Origin: Bin5 sp965261695 | Lineage (GTDB): Bacteria; Chloroflexota; Anaerolineae; Caldilineales; Caldilineaceae | Assembly (NCBI GenBank): GCA_965261695.1 | Contig: OZ253474.1 | Span: 2,480,001 to 2,544,000 of the forward strand | Direction: 5' to 3' | Length of the DNA: 64,000 nt | Part shown: positions 17,117 to 25,988 of the stretch, one piece after another | Layout of the letters: each line of letters begins with the position of its first letter | Position numbering within the stretch: position 1 is the first letter of the stretch | Made by a program: the position numbers and the translations under genes | The notes under the pieces: generated by a model | What the model saw: only the letters and a program-made list of their open reading frames with translations | Told to the model about the DNA's origin: nothing | Database searches by the model: none

Positions 17117-20017
17117 ATGAAATATTTTTTGCGAACCTCGGCGATAATCGTTGTCGCCACAAAACGCATCTTCGCCCAGCAGTGGCTCGCCCTTGCCCTG
17201 CTCTTGGGTCTGATCTCCTCGATCGTGCTTGTGATGAGCATTCCTCTCTATGCCGACGCGGTCTATTACCGTCTTCTGCGGGAGGAGTTGACCGCGACGG
17301 GCATCAATGCGACCTACTCGCGGCCCCCGTTCGCCTATATGTTCCGCTATTTAGGCTCCACCTACGGCCCGCAGGAGTGGGAAGACATTACCCAACTCGA
17401 CACCTATCTCACCAGACAGGCGGCCAGCGAACTGGGGCTGCCGCATAAGAAGACGATCCGCTATTTCAAGACGGACAACTTCCGCCTGTTCCCGACAGAT
17501 CAGGTCGCGTATGCGGACACAACCGACCCACTGGAATGGGTGAATCTGGGCTTCATATCGGGCTTCGAACAGGCGATCAACATCATCGAGGGTAGATTTC
17601 CGGCGGTCTCCCCGTCCGACTCGGAAGAGGCGATCGAGGTGCTGGTGAGCCGGGAGTTGGCGGACGAGCTTGGCCTGCAGGTCGGGGAACAGTATATGCT
17701 CTTCCGCCGCATCCGCGCCCAAAATGGCGACAGCCAACGATACCAGACGCCGGTGCTGATCTCGGGCGTGTGGGAGCCGGCGGACCTGAGCAGCGATGTG
17801 TGGTTCTACAACCCGTCAACGCTGGAGACGCTGTTCGTGATCCCGGAGGAGAGCTATCACAACCGGGTTTCGCCGGTCTACCCGAAGGATGTGAACCTGG
17901 GGCTGTGGTACATGGTTATGGACGGTTCGGACGTTACATCGAGCGATGTAGGCCGGCTGCTGGCGCGTGGGCGGCGGGTGGAGCAGCGGGTGACGTCATT
18001 GCTGGCGAACAGCCGGTTGAGCATCTCGCCCCTGGACGCGCTGCGGCGCTATCAACGGGAGAGCGGGCTGCTGACGACGCTACTATATGCTTTCAGCGTG
18101 CCGATCATCGGGCTGCTGCTGGCATTTATCGGTCTGGTGGTCGGTCTGGCGGTGGCCCGGCAACGCAACGAGGTGGCGATTCTGCGCAGCCGGGGCGCGA
18201 CTGTGGGGCAGGTGGCCGGCATCTCCGGCCTGGAGGCGCTCTCGTTGGGCGTGCTGGCGCTGGTTTGCAGTGTGCCGTTGAGCTTCTTGGTGGCCAGGCT
18301 GATCGGCTCCACGCGCAGCTTTCTCAACTTCACAATCGAATCCGATCTGCGGCTGGTGTTGACACAATCGACACTCCAGTTCGGCATCGGCGCGGTGTTG
18401 ATCGCCTTTCTGGCGCAGACATTGCCCTCGTTGACGGCGGCGCGGCACACGATTGTAACCTACAAGATGGAGATGGCGCGCACGTTGCGGCCACCCTGGT
18501 GGCAGCGGGCCTATCTGGACATTCTATTGCTGATTCCGGCGGGGTACGGCATCTATTTGTTACGCAAACAGGGCAGCATCAGTATGCCGGGCACGGTCAC
18601 GGGTGACTCGATTTTTCAGAATCCGCTGCTTTTTCTGATTCCGGCGTTGGCGATCTTCTCCTTGACGCTTGTGACGTTGCGGGTGCTGCCGATCTTCATG
18701 CACGTTGTGGCCTGGTTTGCGTCGAAGGGCGGCGGGGTGGGACTGCTGCTGGCGAGCCGGCATCTGGCGCGTAACCGGGGCATGTATACGGCGCCGATGA
18801 TTCTGCTGGTGCTGACGCTGAGCTTGTCGGCGTTCACGACATCGCTGGCGCAGACGTTGGACGGGCATCTGTTCGACCGGGCGTACTACAAGGTGGGGTC
18901 AGATGGGCGGCTGGTGGAATTGGGGGACACGCCGTTGGCGCCGGGCGGGGGCGGCTTCGGGGGCAGCGGCCAGGCGTCGACATCGGACGACGGAGTGGTA
19001 ACGCCGTCGTGGACGTTTGTGCCGGTCTCGGAACATATGAAGGTGCCGAACATCAAGGCGGCGACGCGCTTCGCCCGCTTCGAGGCGCGGGTAGATCTGG
19101 ATGGACGCTGGCGCGATGCGCACGTGTTCGGGATCGACCGGCTGGATTTTCCGAAGGCGGCGTATTGGCGGCGGGATTTTGCGGCGGCGTCGCTTGGCTC
19201 GTTGATGAACTCGCTGGCGCTGGAGTCTGAAGGGGTGCTGGTGAATCGCAAGTTAATGCGGCAGTTCGGGTTGCGGGTGGGAGATACGATAACGGTGGCG
19301 GCGGCGCGCTACGGGTTGCGGGCGGAGATGCAGATGAAGATCATGGGCGATTTCAGCTATTTCCCGACATGGTACCCGGAGGATGACGGGCCGTTGGTGG
19401 TGGGCAATCTCGACTATCTGTTCCAGCGGATGGGGGGACAGTTCCCGTACGATGTGCTGGTGCGCACGGACCCGCGCACCGATTACGAGGGCATGATTCG
19501 CGAGTTGCGGCAGCATGATATCAACGTGATCAACCACTATTCGGCGCGTCAGCGGATTGTGGAGGAGCAGAAGTTGCCGCAGCGCCAAGGGCTGTTCGGC
19601 GTACTTTCGGTCGGCTTTCTGGCGGCGGCGCTGCTGACGGTGCTGGGATTCCTGCTGTACACGCTGTTCTCATTCCGGCGGCGCTTCATCGAGCTGGGGA
19701 CGCTGCGCTCGATCGGGCTGTCTTCGGGGCAGATGACGACGTTTCTGGCGTGGGAGTTGGCGTTTCTGATTCTGGTGGGGATCGGAGCGGGAACGCTGCT
19801 GGGCACATCGGTAAGCAATCAGTTCATCCCCTATCTGCAGGTGGGGAACACGGCTGCGGACCTGGCGCCGCCGTTCCTGGTGGGGATCGCTTGGCCGGCG
19901 ATCACGCGAGTGTACGCGCTGTTCGGCATTCTTTTCGTCGCGGCGCTGGGGGTTCTGGTGACGCTGCTGATGCGGATGAAGATATTCCAGGCGATCAAAC
20001 TGGGCGAGACGGTGTGA
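17117..20017 (+). CDS. ABC transporter permease with two FtsX/MacB-type modules
   Basis: The 966-residue protein starts with a transmembrane helix (LALALLLGLISSIVLVMSIPL), followed by a large extracytoplasmic domain. A central FtsX block starts near residue 320 (FSVPIIGLLLAFIGLVVGLAVARQRNEVAILRSRGATVGQ) in which helices and the coupling-helix-like RQRNEVAILRSRGA are clear. A second extracytoplasmic domain follows, and a final FtsX block carries FRRRFIELGTLRSIGLSSGQM. This is the long macrolide-exporter/lipoprotein-transport permease type. Its ATPase partners are most likely the two ATP-binding genes at 21822 and 22932, which are now separated from it by the NotI-like restriction-modification pair. 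The ATG at 17117 has only a weak upstream site. Confidence 0.9.
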   Translation: MKYFLRTSAIIVVATKRIFAQQWLALALLLGLISSIVLVMSIPLYADAVYYRLLREELTATGINATYSRPPFAYMFRYLGSTYGPQEWEDITQLDTYLTRQAASELGLPHKKTIRYFKTDNFRLFPTDQVAYADTTDPLEWVNLGFISGFEQAINIIEGRFPAVSPSDSEEAIEVLVSRELADELGLQVGEQYMLFRRIRAQNGDSQRYQTPVLISGVWEPADLSSDVWFYNPSTLETLFVIPEESYHNRVSPVYPKDVNLGLWYMVMDGSDVTSSDVGRLLARGRRVEQRVTSLLANSRLSISPLDALRRYQRESGLLTTLLYAFSVPIIGLLLAFIGLVVGLAVARQRNEVAILRSRGATVGQVAGISGLEALSLGVLALVCSVPLSFLVARLIGSTRSFLNFTIESDLRLVLTQSTLQFGIGAVLIAFLAQTLPSLTAARHTIVTYKMEMARTLRPPWWQRAYLDILLLIPAGYGIYLLRKQGSISMPGTVTGDSIFQNPLLFLIPALAIFSLTLVTLRVLPIFMHVVAWFASKGGGVGLLLASRHLARNRGMYTAPMILLVLTLSLSAFTTSLAQTLDGHLFDRAYYKVGSDGRLVELGDTPLAPGGGGFGGSGQASTSDDGVVTPSWTFVPVSEHMKVPNIKAATRFARFEARVDLDGRWRDAHVFGIDRLDFPKAAYWRRDFAAASLGSLMNSLALESEGVLVNRKLMRQFGLRVGDTITVAAARYGLRAEMQMKIMGDFSYFPTWYPEDDGPLVVGNLDYLFQRMGGQFPYDVLVRTDPRTDYEGMIRELRQHDINVINHYSARQRIVEEQKLPQRQGLFGVLSVGFLAAALLTVLGFLLYTLFSFRRRFIELGTLRSIGLSSGQMTTFLAWELAFLILVGIGAGTLLGTSVSNQFIPYLQVGNTAADLAPPFLVGIAWPAITRVYALFGILFVAALGVLVTLLMRMKIFQAIKLGETV

Positions 20018-20058
20018 GCGGCAGTTTTCAGTTGTCATTTCTTGGGGTTCAGAGGGAA

Positions 20059-20940
20059 ATGTCCTACCCGGTTGCGTACCAACAGTTTCCGATCTCTCGG
20101 ATTCCAGGGGTAAATGTTGCGAAGGTACCTCAACGAAGCCCGTTCAGATACCCCGGGGGCAAGACGTGGCTGATCCCCCATATTCGGGACTGGCTCTCTC
20201 TGTCGCGTCCACAGGTTCTCGTTGAACCGTTTGCCGGTGGGGGAATTGTGTCGCTCACTGCGGTGATGGAGAATCTGGTTCATGAAGCAGTGATGATTGA
20301 GCGGGACCATGATGTTGCCGCATTCTGGCATGTCGCGCTACAAGACGGGGAAGAACTGATACGCCGCATTCACGATTTCACACCGACAAGGGAACTCGTC
20401 AGCGCGCTTGAGCAGGTGGACATTCGCTCTGTAGGGCAACATGCATTTCGCACGCTGGTTCTCAATCGCACAAAACGGGCCGGTATTCTTGCGCCGGGCG
20501 CGTCATTCACCAAGGCAGGAGAAAGTAACAAGGGCATCGTGTCGCGGTGGTATCCCGACACACTGGTGAAACGTTTGCGGGCGATTACAGGACATGCAGA
20601 TAGAATCACTTTTTTTGAAGGGGATAGTATGCGGCTGCTGGAACCGCTCTTGCAAGGGTGGGGGCAGAAAGCCATGGCTTTTGTTGACCCGCCATACACC
20701 GCAATCGGGGGGAAAAAGGCCGGATCGCGGCTGTATACGCACTGCACGATTGACCACGCTGAGTTGTTTGACATTTTGGCTCGATGTCAGACCGATTTTC
20801 TGATGACCTATGATGAGGCGCCAGAAGTCGTTGACCTCATCCACAGACATGCGTTTCATGCAGTCCGTGTTGAGATGAAAAATGCGCATCACAATCGCCT
20901 TTCTGAATTGGTCATTACCCGAGAAAGGCTGTTTTCGTGA
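20059..20940 (+). CDS. DNA adenine methyltransferase, D12 class (type II modification enzyme)
   Basis: The 293-residue protein has the D12/Dam-class order: FRYPGGKTWLIPHI at the N-terminus, the AdoMet motif VEPFAGGGIVSL, the target-recognition part in the middle, and the catalytic motif IV as FVDPPYTAIGG. It transfers a methyl group to N6 of adenine at an unknown site. The ATG at 20059 follows an AGAGGGAA site. Its stop codon overlaps the start of the restriction enzyme gene (ATGA), as in many compact type II systems. Base composition is less GC-rich than the flanking transporter genes, consistent with acquisition of the pair as a cassette. Confidence 0.92.
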   Translation: MSYPVAYQQFPISRIPGVNVAKVPQRSPFRYPGGKTWLIPHIRDWLSLSRPQVLVEPFAGGGIVSLTAVMENLVHEAVMIERDHDVAAFWHVALQDGEELIRRIHDFTPTRELVSALEQVDIRSVGQHAFRTLVLNRTKRAGILAPGASFTKAGESNKGIVSRWYPDTLVKRLRAITGHADRITFFEGDSMRLLEPLLQGWGQKAMAFVDPPYTAIGGKKAGSRLYTHCTIDHAELFDILARCQTDFLMTYDEAPEVVDLIHRHAFHAVRVEMKNAHHNRLSELVITRERLFS

Positions 20941-21803
20941 CAGAGCGATATGGCATCGCGGAATGGTACGGAGAGCCGTTTGAGGGCATGTTCCCGGCTC
21001 GGCGTCGTGAACTTGCTGCGGTGGCGCTCGGTCACGAAGATGCAGTTCCGAGATGCCCATTTCAACATGGGGATGTCAGATGTGGGAAGAAGGGTGGGGT
21101 GTGCTCAATACAGACATATCGGCCTCGCGCTGGAGATCAAGATACAGACCGAATCGGGGAACGAACCGACAAGCCTGTGATTACATGTCCAAAGAGGTTT
21201 GAGCAGGACGACATTGTTCCAAAGTGGTTGGGCGAGATTGTTGGATTTAGACAGATATTTTTGGCGCAGGAAGTTCCCTTCATGCGCTCGCCATCCACAG
21301 GTCGAGCCGCCGGGCGGATTGATCTGGTTTTATCGGAGAATAGCGCCGCGTCCAAGTGGTTCGGCCTGGAGATTCAAGCGGTTTACTTTTCGGGCGTAGG
21401 CATGACGGATGACTTCAGGCGATTGCTCGATGACGTGGAACGATTTCCTCCGATGCCAACATCGGTAAGGCGTCCTGATTGGCGTTCATCGAGCGCGAAG
21501 CGTCTTATGCCGCAGCTTGAAGTAAAGGCTCCGACTTTGCGCCGATGGGGGACAAAACTAGCGGTAGCAGTTGACGTTCCCTTCTTTGACGCAGTTGGAG
21601 GGCCGAGCGAACCCGCTTCTCACGACATTAACGAAGGAGATATAATCTGGCTTGTGTTGCAAGTATCTGATGAATACAAGTTGGAAACTATGCACTGGGA
21701 AGTCCTATCGTTGGAGGATTCAAGCGAAAAATTGCTGGCTGCAAAAACGGTGAGGCGTAAGGAGTTTGAGGAAGCATTGCGCTCCAAACTTCGTCCTCTA
21801 TAG
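20937..21803 (+). CDS. NotI-family type II restriction endonuclease
   Basis: The 288-residue product shows the NotI-type Cys4 metal site as Cys40, Cys49, Cys56 and Cys84 in RCPF-x5-RCGKKGGVCSI and ITCPKRF. A PD-(D/E)xK-like core follows: Asp129 in GRIDLVL and Glu145-x-Gln147 in FGLEIQAVYFSG. NotI itself has a comparable Cys4 iron site and an E-x-Q variant of the motif, as I recall. It would cut DNA at the sequence protected by the overlapping D12 methyltransferase. Recognition cannot be read from sequence, but pairing with an N6-adenine methylase suggests a site containing A, unlike NotI's all-G/C octamer. Sequence is lower in GC than the neighbouring transporter genes. Confidence 0.82.
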   Translation: MTERYGIAEWYGEPFEGMFPARRRELAAVALGHEDAVPRCPFQHGDVRCGKKGGVCSIQTYRPRAGDQDTDRIGERTDKPVITCPKRFEQDDIVPKWLGEIVGFRQIFLAQEVPFMRSPSTGRAAGRIDLVLSENSAASKWFGLEIQAVYFSGVGMTDDFRRLLDDVERFPPMPTSVRRPDWRSSSAKRLMPQLEVKAPTLRRWGTKLAVAVDVPFFDAVGGPSEPASHDINEGDIIWLVLQVSDEYKLETMHWEVLSLEDSSEKLLAAKTVRRKEFEEALRSKLRPL

Positions 21804-21821
21804 AACCACGAGACACCAATA

Positions 21822-22847
21822 ATGGAACCATTTATTCTCTGCGACGGTCTCGTCAAAATCTATCAGATCGCTGACCTGGAAGTGGTGGCTTTGCAGGGGT
21901 TGAACCTGTCTGTGCGCTCCGGCGAGCTGATGGCGATTGTGGGTGTGAGCGGCAGCGGCAAGTCCACGCTGATGAACATTCTGGGCGGGCTGGACCGACC
22001 GACGGCGGGGCAGGTGCGGGTGGGTGAGTTCAACCTGCTGAAGATGTCGGAGCGTGCAATCAACCGCTACCGGCGGGAGCAGGTGGGTTTCGTGTGGCAA
22101 CAGAGCGCGCGCAACCTGGTGCCATACCTGAACGCGATCGAAAATGTTGAGTTGCCGATGACGTTAGCCGGATTCGCCGGGAGAGAGAAGCGCGAAAGGG
22201 CGGAGGATCTATTGGAGAAGGTGGGGCTGCGCGAGCGCATGAAGCACCAGATGCGCGCACTGTCCGGCGGTGAGCAGCAGCGCGTGGCCATCGCCATCTC
22301 ACTGGCCAACAACCCGACGCTGCTGCTGGCGGACGAGCCGACCGGAGAGGTGGACACGACCACGGCGCTGACCATCTACGCGACGCTGCGCACGCTCAAC
22401 GAAGAGTTGGGCCTGACGACGATCATCGTCAGCCACGATCCGACCATCGCCCGCCACGTGGACCGGGTGGTGGCGATCCGGGATGGTATGCTGGCGAGCG
22501 AGACGCGGCGCCAGGTGCGCACGGTGGAACGCTTCGACGAGGAGGCGCTGAACCGCGGCGACGAAGGCATCATCGAGGAAGAGGAGGAGCATTTCGAGGA
22601 GCTGGTGGTGCTGGACAGTTCCGGGCGCTTGCAGATTCCGAAGGATGTGCTGCAGCAGTTTTCGATCCGCGGGCGGGCGCTGCTCGACATCACCGATGAG
22701 GGCATTCTGATCCGGCCGGTGGAAAGCGAGAACGCGGAGGCGCCGGAGCTTGTCGCCCAGGAGCAGGCCGCGACCAGCCGCTTACGGCAGACCGGCGCCA
22801 TCGGCGACTTTTTGAGCCGTTTTCGGCGGAAGGGCAGCGGAGAGTGA
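21822..22847 (+). CDS. ABC transporter ATP-binding protein with C-terminal AbrB/SpoVT-like domain
   Basis: The 341-residue protein is a LolD/MacB-type ATPase: Walker A GVSGSGKST, Q-loop FVWQQSARNLVPYL, signature LSGGEQQRVAIA, Walker B LLLADEPTGEVD and switch His IIVSHD. After residue 235 there is an acidic linker (IIEEEEEHFEE) and then, near residues 260-300, VVLDSSGRLQIPKDVLQQF...RALLDITDEGILIRPVE, which has the looks of an AbrB/SpoVT swapped-hairpin domain. Such a domain usually binds DNA or mediates dimerisation; here it may be a regulatory module. It lies just after the restriction enzyme gene (18 nt) but belongs functionally with the permease at 17117. Confidence 0.88.
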   Translation: MEPFILCDGLVKIYQIADLEVVALQGLNLSVRSGELMAIVGVSGSGKSTLMNILGGLDRPTAGQVRVGEFNLLKMSERAINRYRREQVGFVWQQSARNLVPYLNAIENVELPMTLAGFAGREKRERAEDLLEKVGLRERMKHQMRALSGGEQQRVAIAISLANNPTLLLADEPTGEVDTTTALTIYATLRTLNEELGLTTIIVSHDPTIARHVDRVVAIRDGMLASETRRQVRTVERFDEEALNRGDEGIIEEEEEHFEELVVLDSSGRLQIPKDVLQQFSIRGRALLDITDEGILIRPVESENAEAPELVAQEQAATSRLRQTGAIGDFLSRFRRKGSGE

Positions 22848-22931
22848 ATCGCGCCTAGTGGATAGTACACTGTTCTAACCACCGGGCGCTGGGTTGATGT
22901 CGTTACTGAAGAGCGGGAACCGGAAACTTAG

Positions 22932-23702
22932 ATGGAAAACAATCTCTACCCGAACACGGCCATCGAAACTGAAGATGTGTGGCGCGTCTATAAGACCGGC
23001 AGCCTGGAGGTGGCCGCGCTGAAGGGCGTCAACCTGCAGATCGCGCAAGGCACGTTTGCGGCGCTGAAGGGACGCTCCGGCAGCGGCAAGACGACGCTGC
23101 TCAACTGCATCGGCGGCCTGGATTCGCCGACGCAAGGGAAGATCCGCATCTTCGGCGAAGAGATTCATGCCTGGAACGATCGGCGGCTGACGAAATGGCG
23201 GCGCGAACAGGTCGGCTATATCTTCCAGTCTTTCGGTCTGCTGCCCAGCCTGTCCGCCTTTGAGAATGTCGAGTTGATCCCGCGCATGCGCGGCTTAAAG
23301 AGCAAAGAACGCCGGGAAAAGGCGATGACCTGCCTGGAACTGGTGGGGCTGACGCGCTGGATGGAACACCGCCCCTTTGAAATGTCTGGTGGGCAACAGC
23401 AGCGGGTGGCGATTGCGCGGGCGCTGGCCAACGACCCGAAGCTGATCCTGGCGGATGAGCCGACGGGCGAGTTGGACAGCACGACGGCGCGGGAAATTCT
23501 GGGCCTCTTCCAGCAGATCGTGCGCGAGCAGAACGTCACCTTCCTGATCGTGACCCACGACAGCCTCGTGGACGACTATGTCGACTATGTTCTTTATTTG
23601 AAAGATGGACAGATCGACATAGAGGGGGTGAACGGCCATGCCCCCGCTGCCGCAGTCAATCCGGCGCCGGTCAGCGCCGAGCCGGTGGCCAGCGATCAGT
23701 GA
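22932..23702 (+). CDS. ABC transporter ATP-binding protein (LolD/MacB type)
   Basis: The 256-residue protein carries Walker A GRSGSGKTT, YIFQSFGLLPSLSAFENVEL after the Q-loop, the signature MSGGQQQRVAIA, Walker B LILADEPTGELD and the switch FLIVTHD. It closely resembles the preceding ATPase but lacks the AbrB-like extension, ending in an Ala/Pro-rich tail. The two ATPases may form a heterodimer on the single long permease. The gap to the preceding gene has an AGTGGAT AGTACAC heptamer pair near 22857. Confidence 0.9.
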   Translation: MENNLYPNTAIETEDVWRVYKTGSLEVAALKGVNLQIAQGTFAALKGRSGSGKTTLLNCIGGLDSPTQGKIRIFGEEIHAWNDRRLTKWRREQVGYIFQSFGLLPSLSAFENVELIPRMRGLKSKERREKAMTCLELVGLTRWMEHRPFEMSGGQQQRVAIARALANDPKLILADEPTGELDSTTAREILGLFQQIVREQNVTFLIVTHDSLVDDYVDYVLYLKDGQIDIEGVNGHAPAAAVNPAPVSAEPVASDQ

Positions 23703-23760
23703 GCGGCGGCCAGTACACCACAAGCCGCTGAGGGCAGCCATTCCACTTCGAGAAGTCCCG

Positions 23761-24792
23761 ATGAAAACTGTCATACTGGAGAAACCCGGCTCGCTGCATC
23801 TGACGGAAACCGCGCCGCCAACGGAAGCTGGGCCGGGCGAAGCGCTGGTGCGCGTGCAGCGGGTTGGCATCTGTGGCACCGACCTGCACGCGTTTCGCGG
23901 GCGGCAGCCCTACTTCAGCTACCCCCGCATCCTGGGCCATGAGTTGGGCGTGGAGATCGTGGCGCTCAACCCGCAAACCGAGAGCGGGGCCCAGGGGGCG
24001 CCCCGCGTGGGCGACCGTTGCGCGGTCGAGCCGTACCTGAACTGCGGCGCGTGCAGCGCGTGCCGGCGCGGGCGCATCAACTGCTGCTCCCATCTGCAGG
24101 TGCTGGGCGTGCATACCGACGGCGGCATGCGCGAACTGATCACCGTCCCGCTCGACAAGCTGCACCGCTCCGAGACATTGCCGCTGGAGCATCTGGCCCT
24201 GGTCGAGACGTTGTGCATCGGCGCGCACGCGGTTGACCGGGCCGACCTCGTGGCGGAGCAGTCGGCGCTGGTGATCGGCGCCGGCCCGATCGGATTGACG
24301 GCGGTGGCCTTTGCGCGCCTGGCCGGCGCCGATGTAGCCGTGATGGAGATCGACGAGAACCGGATGCGCTTTGTGCAGGAAAATCTGGGGGTGGAGCATC
24401 TGATCGACGGGCGCGGGGACGCGGAGGCGCAGTTGCGGGCCGTGTTCGGGGGTGAACTGCCGCTGACGGTGTTCGATGCCACCGGCAATGCGCGCTCGAT
24501 GATGAACGCATTGGGCCTGATCGAACAGGGCGGGAGCGTTGTCTTCATCAGCCTGGTGCAGGATGAGATCAGCTTCCCCGACCCGGAATTTCACCGCCGC
24601 GAGACGACGCTGATCAGCAGCCGCAACGCCACCAGCGCCGACTTTGCCCGCGTGGTGCGGACGCTGGAGACGGGGGCGATCGAGTTGGCGCCCTGGCTGA
24701 CGCACAGCGCGCCGCCGGAAACGTTGATCAGCGAATTCCCCGGCTGGCTGCGACCGGAGAGCCAGGTCGTCAAGGCGATGTTGCATTTCTGA
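23761..24792 (+). CDS. Zinc-dependent alcohol dehydrogenase (MDR family)
   Basis: The 343-residue enzyme starts MKTVILEKPG and shows the MDR features: catalytic zinc Cys in GICGTDLHAF and GHELGVEI, four structural zinc cysteines in CGACSACRRGRINC, and the nucleotide-binding GAGPIGLTA. It resembles sorbitol or L-threonine dehydrogenase-like enzymes that oxidise a secondary alcohol of a sugar or polyol with NAD(P). Between ALNPQT and VGDRCAVEP lies ESGAQGAPR, encoded by a palindromic CCCAGGGGGCGCCCCG element, so a small repeat seems to have been accepted in frame. The neighbouring Gfo/Idh gene 78 nt downstream suggests a shared sugar pathway. Confidence 0.87.
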   Translation: MKTVILEKPGSLHLTETAPPTEAGPGEALVRVQRVGICGTDLHAFRGRQPYFSYPRILGHELGVEIVALNPQTESGAQGAPRVGDRCAVEPYLNCGACSACRRGRINCCSHLQVLGVHTDGGMRELITVPLDKLHRSETLPLEHLALVETLCIGAHAVDRADLVAEQSALVIGAGPIGLTAVAFARLAGADVAVMEIDENRMRFVQENLGVEHLIDGRGDAEAQLRAVFGGELPLTVFDATGNARSMMNALGLIEQGGSVVFISLVQDEISFPDPEFHRRETTLISSRNATSADFARVVRTLETGAIELAPWLTHSAPPETLISEFPGWLRPESQVVKAMLHF

Positions 24793-24869
24793 CTGTGATT
24801 TATGTCTGAACGATGAATCCCCCCTCGATTTCCACCTTCCGCACAGACGAACGAACATAGGAACAGAAC

Positions 24870-25988
24870 GTGTCGAACTCACCCTCCACAGAAAAATCGA
24901 AGCTGCGCCACGCTGTCGTTGGCATTGGGGCCGGGATTTTCCGCTCCCATTCAATGGGGCTTGGCCTTGAGGACGTAGAGGTTGTCGGCGGCTCGGATGT
25001 GGCGCCGGAGCCGGGCCAGGACCGGGCCGAGGAGTGGGGCTGCCCCTTCTATCCCGACCACCGGCAGATGCTGGCCGAAACGAGGCCGGACGTGACGGTG
25101 GTGATCACGCCGCATCCTTTTCACGCGCTGATCGCGATTGACGCGCTCAACGCCGGCAGCCATGTACTGGTGGAGAAGCCGATTGCGATCCAGGTGAAGG
25201 ATGCGGACGCGATGATCGCGGCGGCGCGGGCCAACAAGCGCGTGCTGGCGGTCAACTACCAGTACCGCCAGTTGCCGCACGTGCGGGCGATGAAACGGCT
25301 GATCGACGGCGGACAGTTGGGACGCATTCAACGGGTGACGGGCGTCTTTCCGTGGATGCGCACGGCAGCCTACTACCTGCGGGGGGGCTGGCGCGGCACG
25401 TGGAAGGGGGAGGGCGGCGGTGTGCTGATGAACCAAGCCCCGCACGATTTGGACCTCGTCTGCCATCTGGTCGGCCTGCCGCAGCGGGTCTATGCGGCGA
25501 CCTGCACGCGCCTGCATGCGATCCAGACGGAGGATACGGCGACCGCGCTGCTGGAATGGCCGGAGGACGCGCAAGGCACGATCTATTTCAGCACGACGGA
25601 GAGCGGCCCGCGCACTTTTGAGGTGTCGGGCACGGGCGGGAAGATCGTGCTGCACGCGGACCGCATCGAGTACGAGCCCTACGAGACGGATTTGCGCCAG
25701 TTGATCACGGACAGCGCAGAGGCCTTTGTGCGCCCGGAAGCGGTGGAGGCGGACGCGGGCGTCGAGGAGGAGCCGGATCAGCACGGACATGTGGCGGTCT
25801 ACAAGGATTTTCACCGCGCGATTCGGGAGGGCGGCGAGCCGCGCTGCAACGGTGAAGAGGGACGAATGTCGCTGGAGCTGGCCAATGCGATGATATACAG
25901 CGGCGCGACGGGTGAGGCGGTGAACCTGCCGCTGGACCGGGAGGCGTACAGCGAGTTGTTGGAGAGGTTGCAGGGGGAGGATGCGTAG
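24870..25988 (+). CDS. Gfo/Idh/MocA family oxidoreductase
   Basis: The 372-residue protein begins at a GTG (24870) with a short polar leader, then the Rossmann strand AVVGIGAGIFRSHSMGL. VLVEKPIAIQVKDADAMI is the conserved EKP substrate/cofactor loop. WRGTWKGEGGGVLMNQAPHDLDL contains the family's GGG...H-D-x-D block with the catalytic His. The enzyme should oxidise or reduce a sugar or inositol derivative with NAD(P). It follows the alcohol dehydrogenase and precedes an unrelated restriction enzyme gene, whose start overlaps its end by 8 nt; that overlap may reflect insertion of the restriction cassette. Confidence 0.9.
   Translation: MSNSPSTEKSKLRHAVVGIGAGIFRSHSMGLGLEDVEVVGGSDVAPEPGQDRAEEWGCPFYPDHRQMLAETRPDVTVVITPHPFHALIAIDALNAGSHVLVEKPIAIQVKDADAMIAAARANKRVLAVNYQYRQLPHVRAMKRLIDGGQLGRIQRVTGVFPWMRTAAYYLRGGWRGTWKGEGGGVLMNQAPHDLDLVCHLVGLPQRVYAATCTRLHAIQTEDTATALLEWPEDAQGTIYFSTTESGPRTFEVSGTGGKIVLHADRIEYEPYETDLRQLITDSAEAFVRPEAVEADAGVEEEPDQHGHVAVYKDFHRAIREGGEPRCNGEEGRMSLELANAMIYSGATGEAVNLPLDREAYSELLERLQGEDA

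Noticed and set aside
23671..24954. 427-codon antisense frame across the alcohol dehydrogenase
   Set aside because: Arg/Gln/His-rich shadow frame; the plus strand encodes a complete zinc dehydrogenase.
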